A DNA stretch of 64,000 nucleotides from Paracoccaceae bacterium (GCA_028874915.1 JAPPHA010000009.1:16974-80973), one strand, 5' to 3'. Shown: positions 38,262-48,054, counted from the first letter of the stretch. Notes: generated by a model not told the origin, from the letters alone. Translations and numbers: made by a program.

Positions 38262-38726
38262 ATGGTACTCGATGAAGTAACGCGCGATCTTATTGACAAG
38301 TCGGTACTCTGTTGGCTGGCCACAGTTAGCGAGACCGGAGAGCCGAGTGTCTCACCAAAGGAGCTTTGGGGTATTGCCGGAGAAGACAGCTTGGTGATTG
38401 CCGACATCGCCTCTGCAAATAGCGTAGCCAACATCAGGAACCGATCGCGGGTCTGTGTCAGTTTCATTGAGATCTTCAGGCAAAAGGGCATGAAACTCTA
38501 TGGTGAAGCGGAGATCATTCCAAGCAGCACCGACAGCTTTCAAGACTTGGGCGAAGAACTTCTGACAATAGCTGGAGATCGGTTTGTCGTAAGAAATCTG
38601 ATCCACGTGCACGTTGATCGCGCCAGAAAAATCATCGCGCCCAGCTACATGTTTTTCCCTGATACAGATGAGGAGAAAATGATCCAGGAATCCTTTCGGA
38701 CTTATGGCGTTCTTCCCGGGCTATGA
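38262..38726 (+). CDS. Pyridoxamine 5'-phosphate oxidase-like flavoprotein
   Basis: A 154-residue split-barrel protein of the PNPOx-like family: VLCWLATVSETGEPSVSPKELWGI, DSLVIADIASANSVANIRNRSRVCVSFIEIFRQKGMKLYGEAEII. Members bind FMN or F420 and reduce small substrates; the short form without a C-terminal PLP site is not true PdxH. Monocistronic. Confidence 0.85.
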   Translation: MVLDEVTRDLIDKSVLCWLATVSETGEPSVSPKELWGIAGEDSLVIADIASANSVANIRNRSRVCVSFIEIFRQKGMKLYGEAEIIPSSTDSFQDLGEELLTIAGDRFVVRNLIHVHVDRARKIIAPSYMFFPDTDEEKMIQESFRTYGVLPGL

Positions 38727-39713
38727 AAGGAGATCTTTCCTTGTCTCTTGAACTGTCTCGTCGTAGCGGCGACCGGGGTGAACGCGGGCAAGTTATGGCA
38801 TGTTCTGGAGCGCGCATCGGCAACAGGGCTGTCGTGGCCGTGCCAGAGCCACGGCTGCATGGAAGGCCTCTCCCGGCGAAGTGTCGGCTACCAACGCCAG
38901 CGGCGTACGTACCGGCGCGCAGACTCGGATCGAAATGCAACCGCAACGCCTGCCGTACGCGAGTAAGTCTGAGGCAGAAGTTCGACAAATCCGGAAAAAA
39001 GACTCAAGAGAGTATCGATCTAGGCGCTTTCCTACACAAGCTTGATACCCTCTCTATCCGCGACTCTATCGATCAGTTTCAATCTCTCGAAAGCTGCGCA
39101 CCCACGACTCTATCGGTTCTTCGGGTTTCCGGCACCGCTTCAAGAGCCGCGTTTCGTTGGCGTCGTGATGCGGGTTCGCCGAAATACCCGAAATCACGGG
39201 GCTCAAGGGTCTGGCTTGCTTCTGATCCGGTCGGTCCCGGGCGCAGGTGTCGCCGTATCGAGACCGCCGAGCCGGCCGGCCGCCTCAATTCCGTAGCGAT
39301 GGCCGGCGACAGCGATTCGCAGCGCCGGCCGTGTGGTCGAACCCGCGGCTGCCGTGCGTCGATCGAGTTGAGCGACCCTCGTCCGGGTTGTAACTCTATA
39401 GTTTCCGGTTCACTCACGCTTGCGGAATACTCCCCTTCCTATTGTAGTCGAGCAGGAGTCACCCGACCGACAGCGCACGGCATTGCCGGCACACCGGCTG
39501 AATTGACACGGATTCGCATCAGGCCGAAAACAATATCCGCCTGAATCAATGTGTCGAAGCCCAAGCCATCGCGGCTTGCGGATTCAAGAGCGTCCTCGAT
39601 GATCAGCCGGGTCGCCAGCGGCGTGAGAGCACTGCACCTGTCCGGCGATGCCAGTTGGCCTTCGGTCGGACCAGCAGGGGATTGCCGCTTTCAATCTGCC
39701 AGGCCGAAATCAA
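38727..39713. other. Non-coding stretch containing repeat copy 1
   Basis: No gene supported on either strand. It contains the first copy of a ~260-bp repeat (39231-39495) and otherwise GC-rich sequence that looks like degraded intergenic DNA. Confidence 0.4.
39231..39495. repeat. Dispersed ~260-bp repeat, copy 1
   Basis: Shares most bases with 58774-59035 in the same orientation. Matching blocks by eye: GGGCG(C/A)...GGTGTCGCCGTATCG, GACCGCCGAGCCGG, CGCCTCAATTCC, GGTCGAACCCGCGG, CGTCGATC, AGCGACCCTC, CTATAG, TCCGGTTCAC, CACGCTTGCGG and CGACAGCGCACG. On the minus strand both copies keep an open frame with EPETI...GRGSLN.IDA...PRVRP...ELRR, so it may be a decayed coding element or the end of a mobile element. 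Confidence 0.75.
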
Positions 39714-41372
39714 TCATTCCGTTGCCAGCCCGAAACGCGTTTTCGGCAGACCGCGCGAATCCGTCTGTATGGTCATCAGCTTGCCGGAATGCGGTGCACG
39801 GCTGGAGAATCCGGGAGGCAGGCGCAGATACGTGGAAGTTACATACAGTGTCTTGAGGTCTGCTCCCCCGAAGGTGAGATTCATCGGCATGGGAACAGGC
39901 AGCGAAATCCGCTCGTCCAGCACGCCATCGGGGGCAAACCGCTGGATGCTCCAGTTCCCGACCATGGTCGCCCAAACGAAGCCCTCGGCATCGACCGTAA
40001 TGCCGTTTGGAACACCGACATCCCTGTTGCCCTCAATGAATCGCCTCTTGTTCTGCAACATGTTGCCGGCCGTCAGATCAAACGCCCAGACGCATTGGTC
40101 GAAGCCGTCCGAGAAATAGAGGGTCTGTCCATCCGGGCTCCAGGCCACGTTTTTCGGGAGGCCGATGCCCGGGCAGGCGATCCTGAACGACAGGTCTTGA
40201 TCTATGCAGTACAGGTTGCCCTGCCCGGGCGTATTGTCCAGGGCCTGGGTGCCCGCCCAGAGGCACCCGTTCCCGTCAACCGACGCCGTGTTGAAGCGAT
40301 TGTCCGGCATTTCGGGTTCTGGATCCAGCAACAGGGTTATCGTCCGCGCGCCCGCATCCCACCGATAAAGTCCCCGCCGCCCGGCAAGCACCAGGGTGCC
40401 GTTCTTCACAAGCGCGACGCCCCCTATGATCTCGGGAAGAATGACGCGACCCGAACTGGCAGTCTCCGGATCGTACGATCGCAGCGCCGGAGCCAGGATA
40501 TCCAGCCAGTAGAGCCTGCCTCGTTCCTCGTCCCAAAGAGGATTTTCTCCCATGTAGTCGCGTCCGGTTTCCAGCACTTCGACCCGCTTGTCCGTCGGGG
40601 AATCCGGCACGGGTGCCACGTAAGGAGTCGACATGCCCAGCGACGTATTTGACGATGCGCGCCTGGCCGCTTCCGCGATCACCCGTCCGCATTCATGATA
40701 GTAGCCGGATTCATACGACGCTGGCGGAAACTCACAGCACAATGCGCCACTCGGATGACCTGTCGTGTCCAGGATGGCTGATGCGACCCGCGTGGATCCT
40801 GTGACAGGATCCGGACGAATCGTATAGCCGAGAGCCTTCGCCAGGGCGATGTCCGAATGGCCGCCTTCGCCGGAACGCTTTCCGGGCGGCAGGGCAGCCA
40901 GAATGACGTGGCCCGGGGCACTGTCCTTGATGGACAGCCGCGGCCAGACCGTGACAACGCTGCTCTGTGATGCATCTGGATCTTCAAAATCCAGGACGAA
41001 GACAGCATCGCTGTCCCGAACGTACAGACAGGCAGGGACTCGAAGCCGGCGAGTCAGCCGGGACAGTTCAGGTTTGCTCGCCTTGATGAGATCTGAACAG
41101 TCCAGTGCCCCGCGCGTCAGGTCGAGCACTCTCGACCCGATCGAATACCTTCGGATCTGGGGATCATAGCGGACGAGCTGCCGGCTCTGGAGCGCCGCGA
41201 GCAGGCGGTGCAGCGATGCCTTGGGAATCCCGAGCTTTTCCTGCAGCTCGCCGAATTTCGGTTTCTCCACCTCCAGGGCGACCGCGAACAGGACGTCGAG
41301 GCCCCGAAAGAGCGTTTGCGCGCCCCGTACTTCCGAAACGCCGGTTTGTGATCGAGGTCCGTCCTTGGTCAT
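39714..41372 (-). CDS. IclR-type regulator fused to SMP-30/gluconolactonase domain
   Basis: A 552-residue fusion. Residues ~18-75 are the IclR winged HTH (ALEVEKPKFGELQEKLGIPKASLHRLLAALQSRQLV) and ~85-250 the IclR effector domain (SGALCCEFPP, CGRVIAEAARR). Residues ~265-550 are an SMP-30/gluconolactonase/LRE beta-propeller (MGENPLWDEERGRLYWLDI, RFNTASVDGNGCLWAGT, VAWSPDGQTLYFSD, NGITVDAEGFVWAT). The first metal Glu (GENP) is present, but the Asn of the usual SNGLAWS is Lys (PKNVAWS) and the Asp of PDG is Asn (PNGI), so lactonase activity is doubtful and the propeller may be a ligand sensor. AAGGTG precedes the ATG. It is divergent from the SDR and sugar-acid transport genes, which it probably controls. 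Confidence 0.9.
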   Translation of the reverse strand: MTKDGPRSQTGVSEVRGAQTLFRGLDVLFAVALEVEKPKFGELQEKLGIPKASLHRLLAALQSRQLVRYDPQIRRYSIGSRVLDLTRGALDCSDLIKASKPELSRLTRRLRVPACLYVRDSDAVFVLDFEDPDASQSSVVTVWPRLSIKDSAPGHVILAALPPGKRSGEGGHSDIALAKALGYTIRPDPVTGSTRVASAILDTTGHPSGALCCEFPPASYESGYYHECGRVIAEAARRASSNTSLGMSTPYVAPVPDSPTDKRVEVLETGRDYMGENPLWDEERGRLYWLDILAPALRSYDPETASSGRVILPEIIGGVALVKNGTLVLAGRRGLYRWDAGARTITLLLDPEPEMPDNRFNTASVDGNGCLWAGTQALDNTPGQGNLYCIDQDLSFRIACPGIGLPKNVAWSPDGQTLYFSDGFDQCVWAFDLTAGNMLQNKRRFIEGNRDVGVPNGITVDAEGFVWATMVGNWSIQRFAPDGVLDERISLPVPMPMNLTFGGADLKTLYVTSTYLRLPPGFSSRAPHSGKLMTIQTDSRGLPKTRFGLATE

Positions 41373-41426
41373 CGGGTCACCTTAACAAGTCCGGAAAATT
41401 CTTTCCAGTTTTTGGGCACAATCGTT

Positions 41427-41455
41427 GACAAATCAATTAGTCTATCATAATATGG
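41427..41455 (+). promoter_or_regulatory. Candidate sigma-70 promoter of the sugar-acid operon
   Basis: TTGACA (41427-41432), 17-base spacer, TAATAT (41450-41455), in an AT-rich island between the divergent IclR fusion and SDR genes. IclR-type operators usually overlap such promoters; no clear palindrome was fixed by eye. Confidence 0.5.
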
Positions 41456-41540
41456 AACAAAATACAGTTTAGTCTGGATAAGCCCCATTGGAAAAAACTC
41501 AAGATACAAGCCTTCACCAGAAGTGCACGTTGTAGAACCT

Positions 41541-42368
41541 ATGGCGGCGCCTGCGACGGGTGGGTCGCTTGAAGGCGCACGTGTTCTCGTCACCGGCGGG
41601 AGCCGGGGCATTGCCGCCGCCATCGCCCTGAGCGCGGCCGCATCGGGAGCGCATGTCGCAATGAATCACTGTTCGGAAGCCGATCGGTTGGCCGGTCATT
41701 CGGGTGCCGGCGAAAGACTGATCGGGAAGATGAAGGAAATCGGCGGACGCGCAGTGTCGATCGACATGAACCTGTCAGGGAACGATGCCGGACGCACCGT
41801 GGTCCGGAAAGCCAGGCGCGCGCTAGGCGGCATCGATTGTCTCGTGTTGTCGGCGTCGATCCAGGTCGAAAAACCGTTTGTTGAACAAACGCGTGACGAT
41901 CTCGACCAACAGCTCTTGCTGAACCTCCGCGCGAATATTGCCATCCTGCAGGCAACTCTTCCCGGTATGGCTGCGAACCGGTATGGCCGCGTCCTGTCGA
42001 TCGGCAGCGTCCAGGAGGTCGCGCCGTCGGTTCAAATGCCGGTCTACACCATGACCAAGGCTGCCATGAAGGCCCTGATCGAGGGCCTTGCCCTGGAATA
42101 TGCGCCTCAAGGTGTAACCCTGAACACACTGTCTCCCGGACTCATCGCGACGGACAGGAACGAACGCCATCGCGCCGACGCCGCAAACTGGGAGTCCATC
42201 CAGAGCCGTGCCAACCCGATGGGCCGCGCCGGCATGCCGGCAGAACTGGTTCCCAGCGCCATTCTCCTGTTGTCACCCGAATCCGCCTTCATAACGGGGG
42301 CTACGCTCTACGCGACCGGGGGCGCGCACATCCAGAATTCGGATCGAGCGGTACAACCCAAAACCTGA
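41541..42368 (+). CDS. Short-chain dehydrogenase/reductase
   Basis: A 275-residue classical SDR: VLVTGGSRGIAAAIAL cofactor motif (the usual final Gly of TGxxxGIG is Ala), NLRANI in place of NxxG, and the catalytic Ser (SIGSVQE), Tyr and Lys (YTMTKAAM). The C-terminus has SPGLIATDRN and FITGATLYATGGAHI. The ATG at 41541 is preferred to a GTG at 41523; neither has a strong ribosome site. It lies 26 bases before the binding-protein gene, so it probably oxidises or reduces the imported sugar acid. Confidence 0.88.
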   Translation: MAAPATGGSLEGARVLVTGGSRGIAAAIALSAAASGAHVAMNHCSEADRLAGHSGAGERLIGKMKEIGGRAVSIDMNLSGNDAGRTVVRKARRALGGIDCLVLSASIQVEKPFVEQTRDDLDQQLLLNLRANIAILQATLPGMAANRYGRVLSIGSVQEVAPSVQMPVYTMTKAAMKALIEGLALEYAPQGVTLNTLSPGLIATDRNERHRADAANWESIQSRANPMGRAGMPAELVPSAILLLSPESAFITGATLYATGGAHIQNSDRAVQPKT

Positions 42369-42394
42369 CAGAAAACCGAAACCGGGAGAAGAAA

Positions 42395-44167
42395 ATGCGT
42401 AAGAACACATTGACACTCACCTGTGCCGCAACCGTGCTTGCCGGTACGAGTTTCCTGGAATGGCCACTGGCCGAAGCCCAGAGCATCAAGGAAATCCCGC
42501 GCGAGGACATTCTCGTCATCGCCGGCCCGTCTTCGGGTCAGACGACCTTCCCGTCTCCTGCGGTGGCGAATCCCTACCTTGTTGGAGCCGATATCCGAAC
42601 CGGCATCAAGGCAATGTTTGAACCCCTGTTCTACTACAACGCCTTCGAGGACAGGGAGATCCCCTGGCTGGCAAAGGGGTTTCAATTCAGCGACGACTTC
42701 AAGACCGTCACCTTGATCCTGCGTGACGGCGTGAATTGGAGCGACGGTGAACCATTCAATGCCGACGACGTCGTATTCACGGCGGACCTCCTGATCAACA
42801 ACGCTGCGGGGAATGCGGAACTGTTCAGTGCGACGGACTTCGCGGCCGCAACCGAGAACGTCAAGAAAATGGACGATCTCACAGTCCAGTTCAATCTCAA
42901 GAACCCGATGCCACGCTATGCCCGGCGTTTCCTGATGAACTATTTCGGCAATGGTCTGTTCTGGCTGCCCGAGCACATCTGGTCCATGACCGACAATCCG
43001 GCCGAGTTCACCAATTACAACCCTGAGGCGGGATGGCCCGTAACGACGGGACCTTGGACACTCGTCGTCTCTTCGCCAACGCAGATCTTCATGGACCGCC
43101 GCGACGACTGGTGGGCTGCCGAAACCGGCTTCCATGCGCTGCCGGAAATGGAGCGGATCGTCGGGGTTCCATTCGTGAACACGGACCGGGGCGCCCAGCT
43201 GATTGCGACGAACACCGCCGACATCACGATGGACTTCCCGACCGCGGCGTTGATCCAGAACATCATACGCCAGAACCCGAAAGTGACGACCTTCAGCGGC
43301 GACGCCAATCCCTATGGCAGCCTCGATTGGTGGGAAAGCTCGCTGTATTTCAACATGCAGTCTGACAACCTGCCCGAAAAGGCCGTTCGCCGCGCAATGG
43401 ACCTGGCGATCGACCGCGAAAAGCTGATCGCAGTGGCCTATACCGGAGCTTCCGAAGCCTCACGGACGCCATTCCCGGCCTATGCGCCGCTCATGCCATA
43501 CATCGAGTTGTCCGAGGCGGCGGCGGAAAGGCATGGTGCTGCGAAGTTCGATCCCGAAGGGTCCGTGGCGCTGATGGAAGCCGCTGGCTACCAGAAGGAC
43601 GCTGAAGGTTTCTGGGCCAGGGACGGCCAGCGGATTTCCTACGAAGTCCAGGTGATACCGCCGAAGCGGGCCGTCGGGCCGGTCGTTATCCAGCTGTTGC
43701 GAAACTCCGGATTCGACGTGAGCTTTGCTTCTTCGCCGGAAACGCCGAAGATGCTGTTCACCGGTCAGTACGATATCGGAATCTTCGGTCACAACGGGTC
43801 GATCGACTCACCGCTCGAGACGCTGCGGCTTTATCACTGCGACAATGCGTTCCCGCTGGACAGCGGGATCGTCAGCCGGGCGATCGCGCGCTGGTGCAAC
43901 GAAGAGTATTCCGCGTTGGTCGATGAATTCGCGACGTTCGCGGACGGCGATCCGGCAGCGCTGGATGTGTTCGCCGAGGCGATGGATCTGTGGTACGCGG
44001 ATGCCATAGAAGCTCCGCTCAGCCAATGGTACCATCGTATTCCGATGAACCAAACCTACTGGACCAATTATCCAAGCGCGGAAAACCCGTATATTCAGCC
44101 CGCGTTCTGGTACATCACCGGTCAGGCAGGATACCTGTTCCTGAACCTGGAACGCGCGGGGAACTGA
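42395..44167 (+). CDS. Peptide/opine-type ABC substrate-binding protein
   Basis: A 590-residue periplasmic protein of the SBP_bac_5 (DppA/OppA) family with a signal peptide (TLTLTCAATVLAGTSFL, cleavage near AEA-QS ~30). Core segments: LREGVNWSDGEPFNADDVVFTADLL-like, WPVTTGPWTLV, AVRRAMDLAIDREKLIAVAYTG and YDIGIFGHNGSID. GGGAGAAG lies just before the ATG. Operons with DgoD-type dehydratases often use this transporter class for sugar acids or oligosaccharides rather than peptides. Confidence 0.92.
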   Translation: MRKNTLTLTCAATVLAGTSFLEWPLAEAQSIKEIPREDILVIAGPSSGQTTFPSPAVANPYLVGADIRTGIKAMFEPLFYYNAFEDREIPWLAKGFQFSDDFKTVTLILRDGVNWSDGEPFNADDVVFTADLLINNAAGNAELFSATDFAAATENVKKMDDLTVQFNLKNPMPRYARRFLMNYFGNGLFWLPEHIWSMTDNPAEFTNYNPEAGWPVTTGPWTLVVSSPTQIFMDRRDDWWAAETGFHALPEMERIVGVPFVNTDRGAQLIATNTADITMDFPTAALIQNIIRQNPKVTTFSGDANPYGSLDWWESSLYFNMQSDNLPEKAVRRAMDLAIDREKLIAVAYTGASEASRTPFPAYAPLMPYIELSEAAAERHGAAKFDPEGSVALMEAAGYQKDAEGFWARDGQRISYEVQVIPPKRAVGPVVIQLLRNSGFDVSFASSPETPKMLFTGQYDIGIFGHNGSIDSPLETLRLYHCDNAFPLDSGIVSRAIARWCNEEYSALVDEFATFADGDPAALDVFAEAMDLWYADAIEAPLSQWYHRIPMNQTYWTNYPSAENPYIQPAFWYITGQAGYLFLNLERAGN

Positions 44168-44175
44168 GTCCCCGT

Positions 44176-44211
44176 TTCCGGCGGGCGGGTCGGTGAACCG
44201 GCTCGCCGGAA
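44176..44211 (+). terminator. Intercistronic stem-loop after binding-protein gene
   Basis: TTCCGGCG (44176-44183) pairs with CGCCGGAA (44204-44211); the inner part pairs further around a six-base loop with one mismatch. There is no T-run. Such hairpins after binding-protein genes commonly protect the 3' end and reduce downstream permease expression. Confidence 0.6.
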
Positions 44212-44284
44212 CTCTCCGGAAGGGAACGGCCGCGCGCCGAGTTCGATCCTCCGGATCCAAGACATGTGTGGCTTGGGAGGGGCC

Positions 44285-45289
44285 ATGGACCTTTCCAGGA
44301 TCATAAAGCGGCTCGTCTTGACGGCGTTTGTTTTTTTCGGTGCCGCGACGCTCAACTTCTTCTTGCCCAGATTCTCGGGCGGCGATCCGATCGCCGAGCG
44401 GTTGGCGCAGTTGGGGGATTCCGGCGGGACAATGAGCGCCGACGCCCTGAGTGCCATGATCGCCAGCTACAACGAGCGCTTCGGGCTCGATCTGCCGATT
44501 TGGGAACAATATCTCAATTATCTTTGGGACATGATGCGCCTGGATTTCGGGTATTCGATCGCCTATTTCCCGACACGTGTCTGGACGCTGATCGGACAGG
44601 CCCTTCCCTGGACGATCGGGCTGATGATCACGACCACGCTGATCGCCTTCCTGGCCGGGTCGTTCCTTGGAGCATTTGCCGTATGGCGAAAAAACGCCAT
44701 GACCGGCACGCTCATGCCGCTCATGATGGTGTTTGCCGCCGTTCCCTTCTACTTGGTCGGTCTCCTGCTAATCTTCTTCCTCGGGTATCAACTGCGCTGG
44801 TTTCCGACCGGCGGTGGATTTTCTCCCCTGGTGCTGCCGAGTTGGGAATTGGATTTTGCGTTCAACGTCCTCTACCATGCCTGCTTGCCAGCCGCCTCGA
44901 TCGTCCTTTCGTCGATTGGCATCTGGGCCTTGGCAATGCGGGGAATGATGGTCACTGTCGCGGGCCAGGACTACATGACCTTCGCCCGCGCCCGCGGCCT
45001 GAGCGATCGGCGCATGTTTTTCAGTTACGGGATCCGGAACGCGATCCTTCCCCAGGTGACGACGCTGGGTTTGGCGCTGGGACAGGTGGTCACCGGTGCC
45101 ATACTTGTCGAGATCGTCTTTTCGTACCCGGGCCTGGGTAACTTGCTCCTTCAGGCCGTGCGCGGTGCAGACTACTTCACAGTGTACGGCATCGTCATGA
45201 TCCTTGTCCTGACGATCTGCTTCGTCACCCTTGTGCTAGATCTCATTTATCCCCTCCTCGACCCGAGGGTTCGCCAGGGCGCGCCATGA
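44285..45289 (+). CDS. ABC transporter permease, DppB type
   Basis: A 334-residue permease with six helices. N-terminal IIKRLVLTAFVFFGAATLNFFLPRFSGGDP is the DppB start, and GLSDRRMFFSYGIRNAILPQVTTLGLALGQVVTGAILVEIVFSYPGLG the coupling/EAA region. ATG at 44285 is chosen because GGGAGGGG lies directly upstream; an ATG at 44264 is the alternative. The stop overlaps the next permease start (ATGA). Confidence 0.92.
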   Translation: MDLSRIIKRLVLTAFVFFGAATLNFFLPRFSGGDPIAERLAQLGDSGGTMSADALSAMIASYNERFGLDLPIWEQYLNYLWDMMRLDFGYSIAYFPTRVWTLIGQALPWTIGLMITTTLIAFLAGSFLGAFAVWRKNAMTGTLMPLMMVFAAVPFYLVGLLLIFFLGYQLRWFPTGGGFSPLVLPSWELDFAFNVLYHACLPAASIVLSSIGIWALAMRGMMVTVAGQDYMTFARARGLSDRRMFFSYGIRNAILPQVTTLGLALGQVVTGAILVEIVFSYPGLGNLLLQAVRGADYFTVYGIVMILVLTICFVTLVLDLIYPLLDPRVRQGAP

Positions 45290-46242
45290 CGAAAGGGCAT
45301 GCCTCGACCGGCAAACCGATTCCCGCAAGCCCGAAGTCCGAAGACCACATCATCGTGCTTGGGACCACGCCTGCGCATGAACGTCAATTCATGGACCGGC
45401 TCCTGAGCTACTGCCGCAGGAACCCGGCGTTTCCGATCGGACTCGCGCTCCTCTGCTTCCTGGTGACGTTCGCCGGATTCGGGCGCCTCCTTTGGCCCGT
45501 GGAACTCGCGCAACCCCTGTCAGCGACACCCTACTTGCCGCCGAACGCCCAAAACCCCTTCGGCACCGATACGCAGGGCCGCGACGTCCTTGCCGTCACG
45601 ATCGCCGGAACCTGGCTGACCATGCGCACAGGCATCATCGCCGCGGCGCTCGGAACCGTCCTCGGCAGCGCACTCGGGTTTGCATCGGGCTACTTTGGCG
45701 GCTGGGTTGACAATGTCGTAAACTGGATCGTGGACGTCCTCTTGACGGTGCCGGCGATATTGATCCTTGTCGTGATCGCCGCGTCGATCCAGGGCCAGCT
45801 GTCCTCGCTATCCATGGCGTTCATCATCTCGCTCTTGGCGTGGCGCCGCCCGACACGGCAGGTTCGCAGCCAGGTTCTCGTCATGCGGAACATGGGCTAT
45901 GTCGACACGGCCCGCCTCTCTGGCATGTCCGGTTTCGAAATCATCGTGCGCGAACTGGTGCCGAACCTCCTCCCCTACCTGGTGGCCGTATTCGTGTTGG
46001 CAGTGTCGGCGTCGATTCTTGCTGCCGTCGGCCTCCAGGCCATGGGCCTCGGGCCGCAAAACGAACCGACGCTCGGAATGACCGTTTACTGGATGATGTA
46101 CTACTCGGCGTTTTTGCAGGGTCTTTGGTGGTGGATCGTACCTCCGGTCTTCGTCATCATCCTGCTCTTCGTGGGATTTTACATGCTCTCGTCCGGCCTG
46201 GATGAATTCGCCAATCCGCGCCTTCGCCAGGACATACGCTGA
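45286..46242 (+). CDS. ABC transporter permease, DppC type
   Basis: A 318-residue permease. A ~45-residue cytosolic N-terminus precedes helix 1 (FPIGLALLCFLVTFAGFG); then AQNPFGTDTQGRDVLAVTIAGTWLTMRTGIIAAALGTVLGSALG, the typical DppC region, and NMGYVDTARLSGMSGFEIIVRELVPNLLPYLV, the coupling loop. It overlaps both neighbours by one to four bases. Confidence 0.92.
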   Translation: MTKGHASTGKPIPASPKSEDHIIVLGTTPAHERQFMDRLLSYCRRNPAFPIGLALLCFLVTFAGFGRLLWPVELAQPLSATPYLPPNAQNPFGTDTQGRDVLAVTIAGTWLTMRTGIIAAALGTVLGSALGFASGYFGGWVDNVVNWIVDVLLTVPAILILVVIAASIQGQLSSLSMAFIISLLAWRRPTRQVRSQVLVMRNMGYVDTARLSGMSGFEIIVRELVPNLLPYLVAVFVLAVSASILAAVGLQAMGLGPQNEPTLGMTVYWMMYYSAFLQGLWWWIVPPVFVIILLFVGFYMLSSGLDEFANPRLRQDIR

Positions 46243-47996
46243 TGGCACCGCTCCTCAAGGTCCGGGACCTGTCCGTGAGCTTTGTTACGGACACGCACAA
46301 GATAAACGCAGTGCGCGATGTCAATTTCGATATTGCACCTGGTGAGAAACTCGGGTTCGTCGGCGAAAGCGGTTCAGGCAAGACAACGACCGCCCTGGCA
46401 CTCATGGGCCTGGTTCCAAACCCTGGCCGGGTCACGAACGGGGTCGCCAAGATGGGGGATCTCGACCTGCTCGGCCTGTCGCGCGACGAAATCAAGGCCG
46501 AACGATTGAGAACAATCAGTTACATCCCCCAGGGGGCGATGAACTCTCTCAATCCCGTCCAGAAGGTCCGGGATTCGGTGCTCGACGGAATGGAAGACCA
46601 CGGCGTACGGATGGGGCGCGGCGAACGTCGCGCCGTTGTCAGTGAACTTATGGAAAAGGCGGGTTTGCCACGTGATGCCAGTGCGCGGTATCCGCACGAG
46701 TTGTCCGGAGGCATGAAACAACGGGCCTGCATCGCGGTCGCGATTGCGCTGAAGCCAAGACTCCTGATCGCAGACGAACCCACAAGTGCGCTGGACGTAA
46801 TTACTCAACGTCGGGTCATGCAGACGCTGGACCGGGTGCAAGGGGAGCTTGGCTCAGGCCTGATCCTGATCGGGCACGACATGGGCCTGATGGCGCAGTT
46901 CGTGGATCGGCTGGTGGTCATGCGCGAAGGCCGCATCGTCGAGGTCGGATCGACCAGGCAGGTATTCAAGTCGCCCCGGGCGGCATACACGCGGGAGTTG
47001 ATCACGTCGGTTCCGGCCATGCCCGTGCGCCGGCCTGCCCTGCAAGTGTGCGCCGGAGATCGTCCGGGCCATGTCGAAGACGACGATACGCTGTTGAGTC
47101 TGGAAAATGCATCGAAGACCTACCAGCGCGGGATTTTCAAAAAGGATGTGGTTGCATTGAAGCCCGTTTCGCTGCGGTTCTCCCGGAGCAATCCCAAAAT
47201 CATTGCCATGGTCGGGCAAAGCGGGAGCGGGAAATCGGCATGCGGCAACCTAATGCTGGGCTTTCAGAAACCCACCACGGGGAGGATCATGTTTGGAGGC
47301 CGGGATGTCGCGACAATGAAGCGGCGTGAAAAAACGGACTTCAGACGGCAGGTTCAGGCGGTATTCCAGGATCCGTATGCTTCGTTTAATCCATTCTATA
47401 CAATCGACCACGCGTTCACCGTCCCGCTCCGCCGTTTCGGCGTCGCGGCGAACAGGGCCGAGGCCTACGACATCATGGCCCACTCCCTGCAGCGCGTGGG
47501 CCTTGAGCCAGGCGCGACCTTCGGAAGCCACGCGCACCAGCTGTCCGGCGGACAAAGGCAGCGGATCATGGTGGCGCGGGCGGTCGCGCTCCGGCCGAAG
47601 CTCATCGTCGCGGATGAACCTGTTTCGATGGTTGACGCATCCTTGCGTGCGACGATTCTCGAGAACATCCGGCAACTCAGGGACGACTTCGGGATTTCCG
47701 TTTTCTATATCACGCACGACCTGGCCACCGCCTACCGGTCGAGCGACGGCGTCATTGTCCTGCGCCGGGGAAGGGTCGTTGAAGCGGGGCTTCCGGATGA
47801 AGTCATCTGCGACCCGAAACACCCCTACACCGTCCAGTTGGTCGAATCCATCCCGTCACCGGATCCGGACCAGGCATGGGCTCGTGTTCGCGAACCTCAA
47901 GAGGCGCGAAGCGGGGAGGACGCGGATACGTTTTCCCAGGCCGTGATCCGCAGCCGGATCCCGGGCTTTTCGATCAGGTCGGGTACTGCCGCATGA
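46242..47996 (+). CDS. Dual ABC ATPase (DppD-DppF fusion)
   Basis: A 584-residue protein with two complete nucleotide-binding domains. First: GESGSGKTTT, QGAMNSLNP, LSGGMKQRACIAVA, LLIADEPTSALD. Second: GQSGSGKSACGN, FQDPYASFNPF, LSGGQRQRIMVARA, LIVADEPVSMVD. The oligopeptide-type C-terminal motif HPYTVQLVESIPSPDP follows the second domain. One polypeptide replaces the usual DppD and DppF pair. Its ATG overlaps the permease stop (TGATG). Confidence 0.93.
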   Translation: MAPLLKVRDLSVSFVTDTHKINAVRDVNFDIAPGEKLGFVGESGSGKTTTALALMGLVPNPGRVTNGVAKMGDLDLLGLSRDEIKAERLRTISYIPQGAMNSLNPVQKVRDSVLDGMEDHGVRMGRGERRAVVSELMEKAGLPRDASARYPHELSGGMKQRACIAVAIALKPRLLIADEPTSALDVITQRRVMQTLDRVQGELGSGLILIGHDMGLMAQFVDRLVVMREGRIVEVGSTRQVFKSPRAAYTRELITSVPAMPVRRPALQVCAGDRPGHVEDDDTLLSLENASKTYQRGIFKKDVVALKPVSLRFSRSNPKIIAMVGQSGSGKSACGNLMLGFQKPTTGRIMFGGRDVATMKRREKTDFRRQVQAVFQDPYASFNPFYTIDHAFTVPLRRFGVAANRAEAYDIMAHSLQRVGLEPGATFGSHAHQLSGGQRQRIMVARAVALRPKLIVADEPVSMVDASLRATILENIRQLRDDFGISVFYITHDLATAYRSSDGVIVLRRGRVVEAGLPDEVICDPKHPYTVQLVESIPSPDPDQAWARVREPQEARSGEDADTFSQAVIRSRIPGFSIRSGTAA

Positions 47997-48054
47997 CGAC
48001 CGGACTGTTATCCTGCCGTCCGCGATCCAGAACCACTCTGGCGAGGTTTGCCAC

